Below, piece after piece: positions 34,407 to 34,972 of a stretch of 34,972 bases of DNA (position 1 is the stretch's first letter; each line of letters begins with the position of its first letter). The stretch spans positions 1 to 34,972 of the forward strand of contig NZ_CAMBTS010000021.1 of assembly GCF_945870625.1 (NCBI RefSeq), written 5' to 3'. The position numbers were made by a program, and so were the translations under genes. Under the pieces are notes generated by a model. It saw only the letters and a list, made by a program, of their open reading frames with translations, did not search any database and was not told the origin of the DNA. This DNA comes from Novosphingobium sp. Chol11 (lineage in GTDB: Bacteria; Pseudomonadota; Alphaproteobacteria; Sphingomonadales; Sphingomonadaceae).

Positions 34407-34972
34407 GCCGATCTGCCGCGTCCTGCCGATCGCCCCATCCACCTATCACGAGCGCGTCGCGCAGCAACAGGATCCGACCCGCCTGTCAACGCGGGCACGG
34501 CAGGATGTGGCCCTGAAGCCGGAGATCGCGCGCGTGTTCGCCGAGAACTTCGCGGTCTACGGCGTGCGCAACGTATGGCGGCAGATGATGCGGGAGGGCG
34601 TGTCAGTAGCCCGCTGTACCGTCGCGCGGTTGATGCGTGAGATGGGCTTGGCAGGGGTGATCCGCGGCAAGCGGGTGCGTACGACCATCAGCGACAAGTC
34701 GGCCCCGTGCCCGCTCGATCGCGTCAACCGCCAGTTCTACGCGCCAGCGCCGAACCGGCTCTGGGTGTCGGACTTCACCCATGTCGCCACTTGGGCAGGG
34801 TTCGTCTACGTCGCCTTCGTCATCGATACCTACGCCAGGCGGATCGTCGGTTGGCGAACCAACAGGACGGCCCATGCCAGCTTCGTGCTCGACGCCCTGG
34901 AGCAAGCGCTTCACGATCGGCAGCCGACCCATCGGGGCGGGCTCATCCATCATAGCGATCGCGGTTCGCAAC
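34402..34972 (+). pseudogene. IS3 OrfB transposase, N-terminal and central part, runs off the edge
   Basis: Reading plus from 34402 gives DEPICRVLPIAPSTYHERVA, the usual early OrfB segment, then a helix-turn-helix part (VYGVRNVWRQMMREG, RLMREMGLAGVIRGK), the first catalytic aspartate in LWVSDFTHVATW, and the beginning of the core up to HHSDRGSQ at the last base. The normal start is lost; in-frame ATGs upstream (for example 34375) come from antisense of the minus copy. The 3' end may be intact beyond the window. Confidence 0.8.
34844..34972 (+). repeat. 129-bp inverted repeat, right arm, ends at window edge
   Basis: Perfect reverse complement of 34278-34406; it may extend further outside. The 437 bases between the arms hold the transposase N-terminal part. 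Confidence 0.9.

Larger units (their letters stand above)
33943..34972. mobile_element. Rearranged IS3-family insertion sequence, incomplete at window end
   Basis: The left boundary is placed at TGAAACGCGCCGGGTCTGCC (33943 on), which resembles IS3-family terminal repeats and coincides with the break in the kinase frame. Inside are the C-terminal half of an OrfB transposase on the minus strand and the N-terminal plus central part of the same OrfB on the plus strand, joined near 34406. No OrfA and no second terminal repeat are visible. Target duplication cannot be tested because the other end lies outside the window. Confidence 0.75.

Overview
The window is a typical high-GC alphaproteobacterial chromosome segment, most likely Sphingomonadales (Sphingomonadaceae or Erythrobacteraceae). 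This rests on recognisable protein families: a SciP-type (DUF1153) CtrA regulator, a TrcR (DUF1013) regulator, DUF1192, an Mg-type HemB, a Coq7 hydroxylase, and the proA-nadD-rsfS-rlmH-envC-ctpA gene order. Genus cannot be read from the sequence alone. No rRNA, tRNA, CRISPR array or prophage was seen. Nearly everything is chromosomal housekeeping; accessory material is confined to the two edges.

Layout. The left edge cuts a RelB/DinJ-type antitoxin gene whose promoter and palindromic operator are intact (1-185). A gene-poor stretch with a strong TTGACAC-type palindrome precedes a carotenoid oxygenase (560-2008). A minus-strand operon follows (8281 down to 2083): membrane fusion protein, RND pump, DUF445 membrane protein and a GNAT acetyltransferase, with overlapping or nearly abutting genes. 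Next come sciP with a translationally coupled small gene (8650-9296), mnmA, a small anchored Cys-containing protein, a serine-hydrolase lipoprotein, a cation diffusion facilitator and pdxH, then a plus-strand block of a DnaJ-type chaperone, a YihY membrane protein and fabI (13904-16693).

The core is a long minus-strand series, proA, nadD, rsfS, rlmH, envC-like, ctpA, dsbB, coq7 and an exported Cys-containing protein (24196 down to 16844). Divergent from it is a plus-strand pair, M23 endopeptidase and bactofilin (24488-26021). The degenerate EnvC-like protein, CtpA, the active M23 enzyme and the bactofilin together form an envelope and cell-shape neighbourhood. trcR and a zinc-type quinone oxidoreductase (minus) follow, then DUF1192, clpA and a DUF1275 membrane protein (plus), and a hemB-GNAT-gamma-carbonic-anhydrase operon (minus).

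The right edge (33719-34972) holds a histidine kinase 3' remnant cut by an IS3-family element. That element is itself rearranged: two partial transposase pieces in opposite orientation share a perfect 129-bp inverted repeat that runs to the last base. This is either a real inverted IS structure or an assembly end artefact.

No clearly new large system was found. The best leads are the rearranged IS at the edge, the coupled small gene upstream of sciP, a near-consensus CtrA box abutting a GANTC site between proA and the M23-bactofilin pair, the unassigned palindromic operator before the carotenoid oxygenase, and an acetyltransferase that appears to have lost an internal block in frame.
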